From assembly GCA_039621445.1 (NCBI GenBank), contig CP154955.1, positions 5,818,785 to 5,882,784 on the forward strand: a DNA stretch of 64,000 bases. Reading direction: 5' to 3'. Positions 1-12,237 of this stretch are shown in pieces. A program made the position numbers and the translations under genes. Below the pieces are notes generated by a model. The model had not been told where the DNA came from and ran no database searches. It saw nothing but the letters and a program-made list of their open reading frames with translations. This DNA is from Euglena gracilis (taxonomy: Eukaryota > Euglenida > Euglenophyceae > Euglenales). Each line of letters starts with the position of its first letter. The first letter of the stretch is position 1.

Positions 1-354
1 ACTGACCAAAGATTTCCATCTGGGGGTGTTTATTTAGGCGTAAGACACTTATTTGGACCCATCCGGACCATTTCCGGGTGATTTGGGCCCGCCACAGACC
101 ATTTTTATGACCGCCGACTAGCCACCGACTAGATTGCATTGGATTTTGTTCATGGGGGGGGGCTTAAAAGTCGGCGGTTTTGACCCGTTAGTACATTAGA
201 GTGGGTAGTCGGCCGACTAGTTGGCCGACTCCCCACCCCCCCCCCCCCCTGTCTCGCCGACTAGCTACCGACTAGGACTAGTCGGTGGACCAATTGGGTA
301 GTCGGCCGACTACCCACTACCCCCCCCCCCCAGTCAACCGCCTTGCGCCGGAGT

Positions 355-858
355 TGGCCCAAACCGCGCATACGGGTGGATAGGGCGTCCCAAAGTTGTG
401 GAATGAGGTACTCTTCACTTTTTCTCAACTCCCCAGCGTTTTCGAGATATTTTGAATTTTTCGATTTTTTGACCCCAAAAATGACCCCCTGTTGCCGGTC
501 CAACAAAATTTCTTTGGAAAAAAAACGGTAGACAACTTTTTTGCTCGGACCATATCTCCGGACTGGCGGGGAGTTGCGGGCAAAGTGAGGGCTCGTTAGA
601 AACTAGAAATCCTCTCCTAACCTATAGGCTATTCATTTTTCGGGTCCGGAATTCCAATCACATCGATAATCCTCGGGTGCCCCAACCTACCCAGGGGGGG
701 GGGCAGGGGGGGGGGCGGGGGGGGCAGGGGGGGTCGGACCCCCCTGTCGCCGGGGTGGTAAGCTTCGCTCTTACTCTAAAGAGATAAGAGCTCAGCGACC
801 AGGGTGTGACGTAGAGCTGAGCTCTTTGGGAGACCACGCCGACCCGGCCCGGGAAAAA
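355..858 (+). repeat. ~500-bp direct repeat, copy 1
   Basis: Matches 2085-2579 in the same orientation, including ACAACTTTTTTGCTCGG, CCTAACCTATAGG, a poly-G block and the end AGAGCTGAGCTCTTTGGG. A shorter inverted copy of its right end lies at 4420-4520. The poly-G block at 690-745 is much shorter than at 2400-2485, so homopolymer length differs between copies. Confidence 0.8.
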
Positions 859-1300
859 CGCTCATTTTCGGCTCAAAAACAGTTTTTCTGGGTCAGGGAG
901 GCCAAAAAACACGGTTTTGGGGCCAAAATTTTTTTTCGATTTTTTTCGACTTTTTTGACCGGTTTTGACCCAAAGTCATGGGTTGGTGGCCCAAAACGGG
1001 GCGCCGGCGGGTCGAAAAACGCTCATTTTCGGCACAAAAACAGTCCGGGAGGCCAAAAAACATCGTTTTGGGGCAAAAAAATTTCTTCGATTTTTTTCGA
1101 CTTTTTTGACCCGTTTTTGACCCAAAGTCAATGGGTTGGTGGCCCAAAACGGGGCGCCGGCGGGTCGAAAAACGCTCATTTTCGGGCTCAAAAACACTTT
1201 TTTCGGGTCCGGGAGGTCAAAAGTCATGGTTTTGGGCAAAAAAAATTTTTTCGAATTTTTTCGACTTTTTGACCCAAAAATGGCTAAGTCCACCGGCCAG
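849..1300 (+). repeat. ~155-bp tandem repeat array
   Basis: About three units carry GAAAAACGCTCATTTTCGG, a T-rich CGATTTTTTTCGACTTTTTTGACC block and GGCGCCGGCGGGTCG. The same unit is inverted at 4140-4420 and 5215-5790. Open frames here come from the repeat, not from genes. Confidence 0.8.
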
Positions 1301-1379
1301 GGGGGGGGGGGGAGCTGGGGGGGGGTCCGGGTCGGAAAATTTTTTTTCGCTCAAAAACACTTTTTTTGATGTTCTGAAG

Positions 1380-2084
1380 TGAAAAAAGTGTTTTTGAGCG
1401 AAAAAAATTTTTTCAAAATTTTGGGTCCCGACCTGCCACCCGACCCCCCCTCGCCCAGCCGCCCTGACGGCGCGCGATGGGGTCCCCGAACACCCAGAAA
1501 CTGGCCAAAATCGCACAACCAGACCCCGGGAACCCCAAAAAACGGTCAAAACCCCCCCTAAACGTAATGTTTGACCCCCAGTTTGGGTCCCAACTCCCCG
1601 TCTAGCCCGAGATACGGCCAATTTACGGTTTCGGGCCCTGAACGGGCCAGAACTAGCCAAACGGGCCCGAAACCCCCAAAACGGCCGTATCTCGGGCCCG
1701 GTGAGGAGTTGTCCCAAACCGCGCATACCGATCGATAGGGCGTTCCAAGGTCGTCAAATAAGGTCGCCATCACTTTTCCCTAACTCCGCAGCGTTTTCGA
1801 GATATTTTGAAATTTTCGATTTTTAGACCCCCTGCGGGTCCCCGAATACCCAAAAATGGCCCAAAATGGCACAACCAGACCCCGGGAACACCAAAAAATG
1901 GTCAACCCCCCCCCCCCTAAACCTAATGATTGAACCCCTGGTTTGGGCTCCAACTCCCCGTCTAGCCCGAGATACGGGCAAATTACGGTTTCGGGCCCCG
2001 AACGGGCGCGAAATGGCCAAAACTGGCCCAACTGGCCCAAAACCCCAAAACGGCCGTATCTCGGGCTAGGCGGGGAGTCGGCCC
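1380..2084. repeat. Dispersed 'CCCGAGATACGGCC' repeat block
   Basis: No gene is seen. The block holds two related segments (about 1560-1770 and 1915-2110) with the motif AACTCCCCGTCTAGCCCGAG followed by ATACGG. The motif recurs at 3860-3895, 4060-4090, 4890-4920 and 5105-5140, so it marks a repeat family spread over the first 6 kb. Confidence 0.65.
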
Positions 2085-2579
2085 AAACCGCGCATAGCGA
2101 TCGATCGGGCGTCCCAAAGTTGAGGAATGACGTCCTCTTTACTTTTTCGCAACTCCGCGGCGTTTTCGAGATATTTTGAATTTTTCGATTTTTTGACCCA
2201 AAATGACCTGGAAATTTCCCCGCAAAAAAAAAACGGTAGACAACTTTTTTGCTCGGGCCATATCTCCGGACTGGCGGAGAGTTGCGGGTAACCGAAGGGC
2301 TCTGGAGGTACTAGGGACCGCCCCCTAACCTATAGGCCATTAACTTTGGGGGCCACGAAATCCAGTCACATCGATAATCCTAGGGTTTCCGGACCTACCC
2401 AGGGGCGGGGGGTGGGGGGGGGGGCGGGGGGGGGGGGGGGGCGGGGGGGGGGGGGGGGGGGGGCGGGGGGGGGGGGCAGGGGGGTCCGACCCCCTGTTGC
2501 CGGGGTAGCTTCGCTCTTACTCTAAAGAGATAAGAGCTCAGCGACCAGGGTGTGACGTAGAGCTGAGCTCTTTGGGGGC
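2085..2579 (+). repeat. ~500-bp direct repeat, copy 2
   Basis: Second copy of the module at 355-858 in the same orientation. Its poly-G block (2400-2485) is expanded. It abuts the right arm of the foldback at 2580. Confidence 0.8.
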
Positions 2580-2934
2580 GCAAGGCGGTAGACTGGGGGG
2601 GGGGTAGTGGGTAGTCGGCCGACTAGTCGGCCGACTACCCAATTGGTCCACCGACTAGTGCTAGTCGGTAGCTAGGGGGGGGGGCAGGGGGGGGGGTAGT
2701 GGGTAGTCGGCCAACTAGTCGGCCGACTACCCACTCTAATGTACTAACGGGTCAAAACCGCCGACTTTTAAGCCCCCCCCCATGAACAAAATCCAATGCA
2801 ATCTAGTCGGTGGCTAGTCGGCGGTCATAAAAATGGTCTGTGGCGGGCCCAAATCACCCGGAAATGGTCCGGATGGGTCCAAATAAGTGTCTTACGCCTA
2901 AATAAACACCCCCAGATGGAAATCTTTGGTCAGT

Positions 2935-3490
2935 GGGGGGTCGGTGGGCCCTTGATGGGGGTCCGGAGGGGTAAAAAACCAATGATGAAACAGGGATTAC
3001 ATTAAAATCCTTTAGAAATGCAATCTGCAATCTGCGTTTTGCATCACGAGAGGCAGAAAACTCCCCCCTCCACCCCAATCCGAGACTCAAATAACAAAAT
3101 CCCTTCTGTGTTGGCAACATACTCGGGGGCTAAGTCGTTTTTGTGGCTCACTTTGGCATAGGCGGGGGGGGGCTCCGCCCCCCCCGCACCCCCCCCCCCT
3201 CAAATAACAAAATCCCTTCTCTGTTGGCAACATATTCGGGGGCTAAGTCGTTTCTGTGGCTCACTTTGTAATAGGCGGGGGCCCTCCCCCCCCCCCACCC
3301 CCCCCCCCTCAAATAACAAAATCCCTTCTCTGTTGGCAACATATTCGGGGGCTAAGTCGTTTTTGTGGCTCACTTTGGCATAGGCGGGGGGGGCTCCGCC
3401 CCCCCCGCACCCCCCCCTCAAATAACAAAATCCCTTCTATGTTGGCTATAGACTTGGGGGATAAGACCCTTTTTTTGTGCAAATTTTGAC
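2935..3490 (+). repeat. Repeat segment with three ~115-bp tandem units
   Basis: The part to about 3110 matches 59820-60000 in the same order. From about 3107 to 3450 three tandem units contain AAATAACAAAATCCCTTCT, GTTGGCAACATA, GCTAAGTCGTTTTTGTGGC and a GGGGCTCCGCCCC palindrome. One such unit recurs at 60184-60290. No gene is seen. Confidence 0.8.
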
Positions 3491-3850
3491 TTATACTGAA
3501 AATTCAATGGGGAGAGGTGTACTTTTGTCAAAAGTGGCCCAAAATGGACATTTTCCCCCAATTTTTTTTGCATATTCACCCCCGATTGGGGGGTTCTGGA
3601 GCCATTTGGGTCGGTTTTGACCGGCGTTGAGGTGATTTAGACATTTTTTTTTACCAGGGGGGGGGCTTAAAAGTCGGCGGTTTTGACCCGTTAGTACATT
3701 AGAGTGGGTAGTCGGCCGACTAGTCGGCCGACTACCCACTACCCCCCCGCCGACTAGCCACCGACCAATTAGTCGGCCGACTAGTCGGTGGACCAATTGG
3801 GTAGTCCGACTAGTCGGCCGACTACCCACTACCCCCCCCCCCAGTCTACC
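3491..3850 (+). repeat. Repeat segment shared with 61.3 kb
   Basis: Bases 3500-3665 match 61275-61440 (GGGGAGAGGTGT, CACCCCCGATTGGGGGGTTC). Bases 3660-3850 repeat the foldback arm with GTCGGCCGACTA palindromes. This collinearity shows that 2.6-3.7 kb and 59.2-61.4 kb are two copies of one larger repeat. Confidence 0.75.
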
Positions 3851-5800
3851 GTTTGGCACTGCCAACTCCCTGCCTGGGCCGAGATATGGCCGTTTTGTGG
3901 TTTCGCCATGGGGGGACTCTGCCATTTGGAGCCCAAAACAGGCCAAAAAACCAGTTTTTGCAAAATATCTCCAAAATGGTGGGGAGTTGAAAAAAATGTC
4001 CGGAGACCTAATTTGAAGCCCTTGGAACGCCCTATCTACTGGTATATTGATTTCCCCGCAACTCCCCGCCTGGCCCGAGATACGGCCGTTTTTCGGTCCA
4101 AATGGCCCTTTGTACATTTTCCCAATGTCCGATTTGGCCGTTTTCGGGCCAAAAAAGTCGAAAAAAATCGAAAAAAAATTTTCCCCCCAAAACCATGTTT
4201 TTTGGCTTCCTGGACCCGGAAAAAGTGTTTTTGAGCCGAACACGAGCGTTTTTCGACCCTCCAGCGTCCCGTTTTGGGCCGCCAACCCATTGATTTTGGT
4301 CAAAACCGGTCAAAAAAGTCGAAAAAAAACGAAAAATTTTTTTTGCCCCAAAACGATGTTTTCTGGCCTCCCTGACCCGGAAAAACTGTTTTTGAGCCAA
4401 AAATGAGCGTTTTCCCCGGGCCGGGCCGGGGTGGTCTTCCAAAGAGCTCAGCTCTACGTCACACCCTGGTCGCTGAGCTCTTATCCCTTTATGGGTAAGA
4501 GCGAAGCTTACCACCGTCGAAATCCCCCCCCTCGACCCCCCCCCGGGTCGGGGCCACCAGGAGAACCGACGGATTATCACCATGATCCCGGCCCGGTTCC
4601 CGGAATTTTTTTTTTCAGTTGCGAGCTACTGGATTCCTAGTTTCCGAATCACCTGGGTTTGACCCCCAACTCCCCGCCAGGCCCGAGTTATTCACGCGCG
4701 AAGGGGTCCAAACTCGGTAGGATTTACCCGCCCCCCCTGGATGAGCCCCCCCCCCTTTGGACTCTGCCATTTCGGCCAAAAAATGTCAATTTTCAAAATA
4801 TCTCCAAAATGAAGCCAAATCAAAGGAAATGTCCAGCGACCTAATTTGAAGCCCTTGGAACGCCCCATCTACTGGTATTTTGATTTCCCCGCAACTCCTC
4901 GCCTAGCCCGAGATACGGCCGTTTTCGGCGCAGCTGGCCGTTTTGTACACTTTTCCCACTGTCCGACTTGGCCGTTTTCGGGGGGTGGGGGGTCAAAAAA
5001 TCGATGTTTTCAAAATTTCTCGAAAATGATGCAAAATCAAAGGAAATGTCCGGAGACCTAAATTGAAGCCCTTGGAACGCTCTATCTACTGGGATTTTGG
5101 TTTCCCCGCAACTCCCCGCCCAGCCCGAGATACGGGCGTTTTTTGGCCAATTTGGCCATTTCAGGCCATTTTGTACACTTTTCCCTCTGTTCGACTTGTC
5201 CGTTTTAGGCCAAAAAAGTCGAAAAAAATCGAAAAAAATTTTTTTGCCCGAAACGATGTTTTTTGGCCTCCCGGACCCAGAAAAACAGTTTTCGAGCCGA
5301 AAACGAGCGTTCTTCGACCCGCCGGCGCCCCGTTTTGGGCCGCCGACCCATTGACTTTGGGTCAAATCGGGGTCAAAAAAGTCGAAAAAAATCGAAAAAA
5401 ATTTTTTGCCCGAAACGATGTTTTTTGGCCTCCCGGACCCAGAAAAACAGTTTTTGAGCCGAAAACGAGCGTTTTTCGACCCGCCGGCGCCCCGTTTTGG
5501 GCCGCCGACTCATTGACTTTGGGTCAAATCCGGGTCAAAAAAGTCGAAAAAATTCGAAAAAAAATTTTTTGCCCGAAACGATGTTTTTTGGCCTCCCGGA
5601 CCCAGAAAAACAGTTTTTGAGCCGAAAACGAGCGTTTTTCGACCCGCCGGCGCCCCGTTTTGGGCCGCCGACTCATTGACTTTGGGTCAAATCCGGGTCA
5701 AAAAAGTCGAAAAAAATCGAAAAAAATTTTTTTGCCCGAAACGATGTTTTTTGGCCTCCCGGACCCAGAAAAACTGTTTTTGAGCGAATGAAGGGATGGG
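3851..5800. repeat. Mosaic of repeat modules with a 161-bp tandem array
   Basis: No gene is seen. Bases 5215-5790 hold about four tandem units of 161-163 bp, each with TTTTTTGGCCTCCCGGACCC and the inverted form of the 849-1300 unit. Bases 4140-4420 hold two more divergent units. Intervening parts repeat the CCCGAGATACGGCC module and CTTGGAACGCCC(T)ATCTACTGG. Confidence 0.75.
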
Positions 5801-6039
5801 TGCGTGCTTATCAAGAGCTCAGCACTATTCAAAACCTGGTCAATTTTTGGGCTTCGGTGACTTCGGCGGCTGAGAAAGTGGGGGGGGTGAACTAAATTTT
5901 CAAAAATAATTGGTCACTCTGAGGGAGTGGCCACTTTGAGGGGGGCACCATTTTGTGTGCGATGACGTCCGCCATGCTCCCAAACATCCCCGGAGAAGCC
6001 CGTTCATGACAGGGGGCCCCCAATATAGGACCCCCCCCC

Positions 6040-6345
6040 CAAATAAGATCCCCAAAATAAGACCCCCCCCCAAAATAAGGCCCCCCCCGGGCTGATCAAG
6101 CAAAAATCCAAAAGTAAGACCCCTCTGACGGCGCGAAGCACCGAAGACGGTAAAAATTTTCCCTGAAAAAATTACAAAAACCCCAATTTCACACAAAAAC
6201 GATGAAATTTCAAAAAAAAATTCAGGCTTTTTAACTTATACTAATTTATACATGGCACGAAGCGCCGAAGGAATTTTTAATGCTTTTGGGAACCTAAAAA
6301 ATGATGATTTTTTTCGGCCCTGGGTCGGTGAGGAAAAAATCCAAA
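6040..6345 (+). repeat. Interspersed repeat J, copy 1
   Basis: Aligns in the same orientation with 33995-34380. Shared landmarks are AAATAAG plus poly-C, the mini-hairpin GGCGCGAAGCACCG, CCCAATTTCACACA, ATGAAATTTCAAAAA and a second mini-hairpin near 6253-6268. The open frame at 6252-6521 is a by-product. Confidence 0.7.
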
Positions 6346-6348
6346 ATA

Positions 6349-6500
6349 CCATGCCCCCCCACCCGAGCTGTTCCCCCCACTGTCATAGCACTTTTTTACA
6401 AAGAACTTCCCCAAAAAGTGCTCAAAATCGACGTTTTTGGGACGTTTTCAAAAAAAAATGGCAGGTGTGCTTAAAAATACCAAAAAAAATGACCAAATTC
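6349..6500 (+). mobile_element. Left-end fragment of a TA-flanked miniature element
   Basis: Begins just after a TA with CCATGCCCCCCC and CCCGAGCTGTTCCCC and continues with CTGTCATAGCAC and CGACGTTTTTGGGACGTTTT. This matches the left part of the complete element at 49704-50063. No right terminal repeat was found, so it is truncated or too diverged. Confidence 0.55.
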
Positions 6501-8342
6501 ACTCAAAATGCTTTTCTTTGAATTTTTGTAATCGATGGGCGCTTTTGCGGGTGTTTTTTTTGCATTCGGTCATTTTTCGTTGCATCTGATTCTTGTCACG
6601 CGGTGCCACACGCGGTGCACGCGGTGCCGCACGCGGGCGAAACACGTGGTGCGGAAGCATCCCCCATTGGGGAGTGAACGGAGAGTGACGCCTGCATGCA
6701 AAAAATCCTTATTTTTCGGTTGAAGTGTTTTGGGACAGTATTTTTTTTTTATGTTAGGGGCCGTCCTGCCAAGGGGTCGTCAATTTACGCCCTGACAACC
6801 TTGGGTGGGCCAATTAGTTCCTTTTTCCCTCTATCCTTGGCGACAAGCGCCGATTTTTTGGACCCAAATTACCCCAAAGTGGCCCCTCCCCGGGTTTAGT
6901 GGGTGGGTCCGAACCTCCCAGATCCGAACTGCAACCCTTGTTGCCTGTGTGTTGCCTGTGTGTTGAACTTGCGTGGGTCCCCCCTGAATCCTCCCTCCAT
7001 CAGGTGAGTGGTGCTGGTGGGATTGGGACCCACCCAACCACCTCCCCCCCCCCCACCAGTGGACCATGCCATTTAATTCTGAGCCAAAACCAAGCCACCA
7101 CGTTTGAAAGAGTGCTTTTTTATTTTTTTTGTTCAGGCTTTGATTTGGTTCCTCAACTTTCAGTTTTTGTGGGAGCCTGTATGTGGCGGTTCCGGCACAA
7201 TTTTTTTCATGGGGGGTAGTACAAATTCTCTGTCATCCTTATCACGTCTTTATTATTGTCAAGGTGTGATCACAAATATTTTCAGATGCTCACTGTGGCT
7301 CGTTGACCCTCCCCCCCCCCCCGTCGGGGCTGTTGGAGTCAATTTGCTCCAAAAGCAGATAGTCACCTCCTCCCCCTCCCAGCGGGGGGGGGGGGGAGAA
7401 TTGAGAAACCCCTCCTGGGAGGGGTTTTTCAATTGCCCTAAATTTTTAAAATAGGATTAATTAAATTATGGATTAAATTAAAAATAATTGAATTAAAAAA
7501 TTGTGAATTTATATTTTTGGTTCGTGTGGACCCCCCAAAATGCAAACTGAAACCGAACTTGAACTTGAGAGGTTTCCCCCGTTTTATTTTTTATGTTTTC
7601 CTGCATTTTCTGTGTTTCATTGCGTCGCATTTTCCGAGGGTCTGCGTTCCACCCTGTCTCCTGGTGGCGGGCCTTGACTGCCTCCGCAATATCTCTTTGC
7701 CAACAGCTGACTCTCTGCCTTTCCTGCCGGTGCCTCTGGACCCACCGGGGCATCCAGTCCGATGGTTGGAGCCATTTCTGATGTCAGCAAACATTATTTC
7801 TCCTCCCAAACACAAGGAGATCTTTGCATGTCGTTCCTGCTTTTCTTTCCAAAAGCATCAGTTTCCAAATCTACTCTGAAGTTCGTCTCCAAGCTTGTAT
7901 TTGCCAAGCCCTTTCAGAAAGAAAATTGAAAATTTAAGATTTTATTATAATATATTTATAATTAGATTATATGTAATAATATAATATATAACATATTATG
8001 ATTATATAATAGATTTTAATTATACAAATTATAATCATTTTTTTTCAATTTTAAATGAACAAAATTCAATATCAATGGGTCCGAGGCGTGAAAGAGAATT
8101 CTGGCCTTCTTTTTGGGGGGGAAGAAATATGTGCTTTTGTGGGTGCCGTTTTCCGAAAAAAAACGATTGAATTTCTTTTGGAAAAGTCTGGTCCCGTAAC
8201 AATGGTCTGTTGTAACATGTAACGTGTAACATTGGCCTCCGGGCCCGTATTTGCTACCCAGCTGTGTGGGGAGCTGTCTGGCCTCCCCCTCTAAAGTCGC
8301 CAACTTGGTGAAGCCACTCCCAGAGGGGGATCAACAACGAGG
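6501..8342. other. No gene recognised; AT-rich tract
   Basis: No convincing coding sequence. A short CACGCGGTGC repeat lies at 6597-6655 and a very AT-rich tract at 7925-8045. Frames at 7517-7879 on both strands show no recognisable domain. Confidence 0.5.
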
Positions 8343-8655
8343 GGGATCAGGGATCAGGGATGTGATCCCTATCCCTAACAGACCTCCATTTAGTATGTAT
8401 CACCAAAAAAATTTTTTACGTATCACATGTATCACGGCCTAAAAATTAATGTATCACATATGCATCACCAAAAATTTTTTAATGTATCACGTACGTATCA
8501 CCAATAAAATTTTAATGTATCACATATGTATCACCAACTTTTTTCATAAAAAATTCCTTTTTTACATCAAAATGTGATAATGCTTTCGGCAATGTGTTAC
8601 GACTCACCAATTCGGCAAATTTTTTTCCAATTTGTAGTCGGGGTTATAGTAATTA

Positions 8656-8840
8656 CCTCCCCCCCCCCGGGCGCTTGGCCCCCTCCTCCTTACATGCAAA
8701 CTTGGCCCCCCTAAAGTTGGCTTTGGGCCCTTTGCACATGGCCACCAAAATTCTTAACATGCAAACTTGGCCTCCCTAAGGTTGGCCCCCTGGCTTTACC
8801 TTCAATCATGGCCCGGGCCAAGCGCCCGGGAGGGGGGAGG
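8656..8840. mobile_element. TA-flanked miniature inverted-repeat element (185 bp)
   Basis: Terminal inverted repeats are at least 22 bp: the left end begins CCTCCCCCCCCCC then GGGCGCTTGGCCC, and the right end has GGGCCAAGCGCCCGGG then AGGGGGGAGG. TA is present on both sides (8654-8655, 8841-8842). It has no coding capacity. Fragments of the same family lie at 12725-12770 and 35880-36015. TA duplication with a CTCC-like start recalls Tc1/mariner-derived Stowaway elements; that affiliation is inference. Confidence 0.8.
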
Positions 8841-8842
8841 TA

Positions 8843-9249
8843 AACCCTCCCCCCAAATAACACCCCCCCAAATAACCCCCCCCCCCCAAATGATACCCCC
8901 CACACGGGGTCTGACTTCGGCCACCGAATTAATACCCCCCAAATCTCGGGCCGACGACCCAGATTTTGACCTGAAAAGTTGGGTAAAAATAGCAATCTCT
9001 GACAACAAATTACGAAAAATTTCGATTTTTCTTGATCATCTCGCCTCAAAAAAATGCTAAATTTTATGAGAAAGTACAAAAAATGACCCCAAAGGAGGTT
9101 TTGGGTGCTATTTTGGGACTTACGGGACTTCGAAAAATTTCGAAAATTTTTGGGAAATAATACCCCTCCCCAAGTAATATCCCCCCCCCCCCCTCGGGGG
9201 ACTTCGGGCGAAAAAATAATACCCCGGGGAGTATTATTTGCGGGGGGTT
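8843..9249. mobile_element. TA-flanked miniature inverted-repeat element (407 bp)
   Basis: Starts AACCCTCCCCCCAAATAA and ends TTATTTGCGGGGGGTT, flanked by TA at 8841-8842 and 9250-9251. The left TA is shared with the preceding element, so the two stand back to back. The interior is A/T-rich with further poly-C tracts and no gene. Confidence 0.65.
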
Positions 9250-9545
9250 TACTCTTGGCAATGGTTTGAGGAATTATTGTCTCGGAATCCTGGCTTCCGC
9301 GTTTTGAAGGTTCCATTTGGAAGGAGCGGCTGAGAAGTTGCTGACAAAAAAAAGACAAAAAAAATTGTGTATCACATATGTATCACCAATTTTTTTTAAT
9401 GTATCACATATGTATCACCAAAAAAAATTTTCAATGTATCACATATGTATCACCAAAATAAAATTAATGTATCACAGATACGTTGTGATACGCACTAAAT
9501 GGCGGTCTGATCCCTAATGAGGGATCAAATCAGGTATGTCTGATC

Positions 9546-12237
9546 CCTGATTGTCTGATCAGGGATCAGGCAATCAGGGATTGTTTGAGCCCTAGTTGAA
9601 TCAGATATCATTTTCTCCCACAATATGCACACAGTGTGTATCCTGCTACCGATGAAAAAATCACACATATTATTTTCCCACCCACTGTGACCATTCAGAT
9701 CAACATCAAGAGGGGGTCTAGGTGAAGAATGCAGTTGGGGGGACATGCCACAGATGGCACCAATTTCCTCCACTCATACCGAGAGATCACGCCTTCCCTC
9801 CCTCGCCTCGAGGCTCTGGCCACCGACTCCGGCCTTTCCTTTTGAGCAGTTTCTGCCTCTGCCAATGTGGTCCCCATGTCAAGCAAATTGATTGAGTGAC
9901 TTCCTCAGCCCATTTTTGAAAGTGGAAAGGGACCCCCTTCCCCCTCCCCGTCAGTAAAGAATGGTATGGTCAGGGTCCAAAGTGTGGGGTCACTGATCTC
10001 TTCAGGAAGGAAGCTGATGAATCACCACATATGTTCAAGGACCCACTTTGAGGTGCTCTCTTTTTCAGTTGCTTATGATTTCAGAAGAACCTCTTTAATA
10101 TGCTTGTTATTGTTTTGAATTCTCTTTTCTAGAGTTATTTGTACAAAAGGCTTTACCCCATTTTTTTTTCCATTTGGGATTTCTCACATTTTGAGAAACA
10201 ATTTCTCCCCTTTTTCATCTCCCGTCTCTCATCGAGAAAATTTTGGACCCCAAAATTCACCCCTCAAAGAAGTGAGCCCCCCCAGGGGCCCCCCCAGGGG
10301 TGTGTGGGTGAGTGGGTGGTTCCAACCCCCCTGTCTATAAAAGAACCTGTCATCTGCTAAGAGAAAAATTTTTGTTCTGGCGTCCCCCCCCCAAACTCAT
10401 GCTTATGAATTCACATATGAGTTGTAGGAAATAGTCCGGTGTGCCACTCACCGTGTCACGTGCTTTGCTTGCTGTGCTTCCTCTCACACGAAGAAAAGGC
10501 CTGTGCCGAGCGAGATCCAACGAAGTTCTGGAGCACTGCACTCACCTCCCTCAGAGTGCTGCGGTTGTGAATGAATGGACAAGTTGAGAACCTTCATTTT
10601 TTTACCGACCAGAGGGATCATTTTTGCTCGTTTAAAAACCAGACCCTTGCTTAGGCGGTGTACTTGGCAGTTAAGCCTTTTAGCCTTCTTTGCGCAATTC
10701 CACAAACGAAGTGTCATTTTTTGGGCTTCAATTCTCACCAATAAAAGTGAGATTTACCATTTTTTTGTGTATTTAATTTGGGTGGTTCCAACTGTTTTTT
10801 TGTGACCCCTCAGACATGCCCAAAACCTTCTTTTATGGGGTTTTTGTCTGATGGCACGTTTTTGTAGTTGCGCAGAAATCATGCTTTGCAGCCCGAGTAT
10901 CACTGAAAACACGTGAAAAACGCAAGAAAGGGCCTTAATGACAAGTACTCGGAACACTGCTTTTTATGGCGCTGGAACGTTCCAAAACCTTGTGACAATA
11001 TTCCTGTTTTTCATACTGGCAAAAATGCAAACCCAGGAATTTCTGAAAAAGCCCCTTTATTGCCTTCCCTTTATGGCCATCCGGAACAGAGATCAGGATC
11101 TGGTGAAAAGGCCATGGTGCACCGGTTTGGGAGGTTGAGAGGTCCAGCAGGTTGGGAGAGAGTTACAAGTGTTTTTGAAGTGCTCGCATTTAAGCTTTTT
11201 TTGGTCGATTCGCATTTTCCAAACCGACTAAGGGCTAATTTGAACACCGGCGTTACAAGGGGTGAGAGTGAGAGGGACTCCTGGGAATTATGTTTTTTTT
11301 GCTGGTTTTTTTTTGAGGTAGAATGGCATGAAAGCCCCCAGACCAATCCCCCCCAAAGTGAAGAAAACACCGACAAAAGAAACACCAAAGGCCCGGTACC
11401 GCCACCGCCCATTCCCTGTGTGACAACTGCCAGCGCCAGGTGGTGTTCTGGAGGTGGGGTGGCAGGTCCACCCCTTTGCTGGCTTTCTGCAGTTGGAAGT
11501 TGGTTACGAAAGGAGTGGAAGTGCATATGCCCCATAAATGATGGATTGTTTGAGAATTCTGCCACTAGGGGTTGATGAGGGGGATACAGTCCACAGGGGA
11601 CTGCCACCAGTTTCCTGTTTGAATTCGGTGGCAAGTTGCCCATCAATGCCCCACTGCTGTTTAAGGCTCTATGGCACACACACAACCGCATAAACGATGT
11701 CGGTGTGCGCAAATGCGCACATGGACGGCGTGCGCTTTTGCACACACTGACAAAGAAAAAAGCTTAAGTGCGAGATGCGCCGCCTAAGTATTACCACTGC
11801 CGTATTACTACACAGTACTAGTACAGTATTAGTGGGCAGTACTGGCAGCCCTGAAGCATTTTGTGGTTCATTCATGGACACCTAATTTTTTTGTGGTTTG
11901 CAATATTTTTGTGAAACGCGCCTACCTTCAGAGATTGTTTTTAAGGCAATTTTCCCCCGAAATTTTAAAGCGCTTTAAGGCATTTTTTAAAGCTTTTTAA
12001 GGCATTTCAAGGCATTATAAGGCGCTATTTTCCACGGCGGTCAAGGGCTGTCCGGGGATCAAACCAACGTTTTTGATTCTGCAGGTGGTCGAAACCAAAA
12101 GAACGCTTTTTTTTGAGATTTGTTTGGATAGACAATGTTCCAGCGATGCCAGAGTTGGCCTTTTTTTGTCGAGATTTTGCGTTTTTCATTTTTGCCCAGG
12201 AGAAAATTCTGCCAGCCCAAATTTTTAAGGCATATTA
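9546..12237. other. No gene recognised
   Basis: Long frames at 10913-11575 (plus) and 11071-11745 (minus) overlap each other and show no known domain, and I could not find matched splice sites. A short segment near 11764-11800 (AGCTTAAGTGCGAG ... CCGCCTAAG) recurs at 38350-38375. Confidence 0.45.

Larger units (their letters stand above)
1..2934. repeat. Foldback repeat with ~355-bp inverted arms
   Basis: Bases 1-354 are nearly the exact reverse complement of 2580-2934; both arms hold runs of the palindrome GTCGGCCGACTA, a G/C homopolymer and GGCTTAAAAGTCGGCGG. The interior is other repeat modules (entries below). Related sequence lies at 3660-3850 and 58260-59920. The window starts inside or at the edge of the left arm, so the true end and any target duplication cannot be judged. 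No coding capacity is seen. Confidence 0.75.
8343..9545. mobile_element. Composite element with inverted minisatellite ends
   Basis: The left end has AGGGATC repeats, then a CCATTTAGTATGTATCACC block and a minisatellite of TGTATCACATATGTATCACC alternating with A/T runs (about 8390-8550). The right end (about 9365-9530) carries the same minisatellite and the inverted block GTGATACGCACTAAATGG. Inverted flanks suggest one element about 1.2 kb long; two smaller elements sit inside it. Exact ends and target duplication are not clear. Confidence 0.55.

Noticed and set aside
3491-4303. 270-aa minus frame
   Set aside because: Runs through foldback and tandem-repeat modules; the peptide repeats with them.
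10913-11575. 220-aa plus frame (and 224-aa antisense frame)
   Set aside because: Mutually overlapping, no domain, no splice context; chance opening is likely.
11690-11760. CRISPR or tRNA-like features anywhere in the window
   Set aside because: Short palindromes and repeats exist, but no regular repeat-spacer array and no cloverleaf with conserved T-loop was found by eye.
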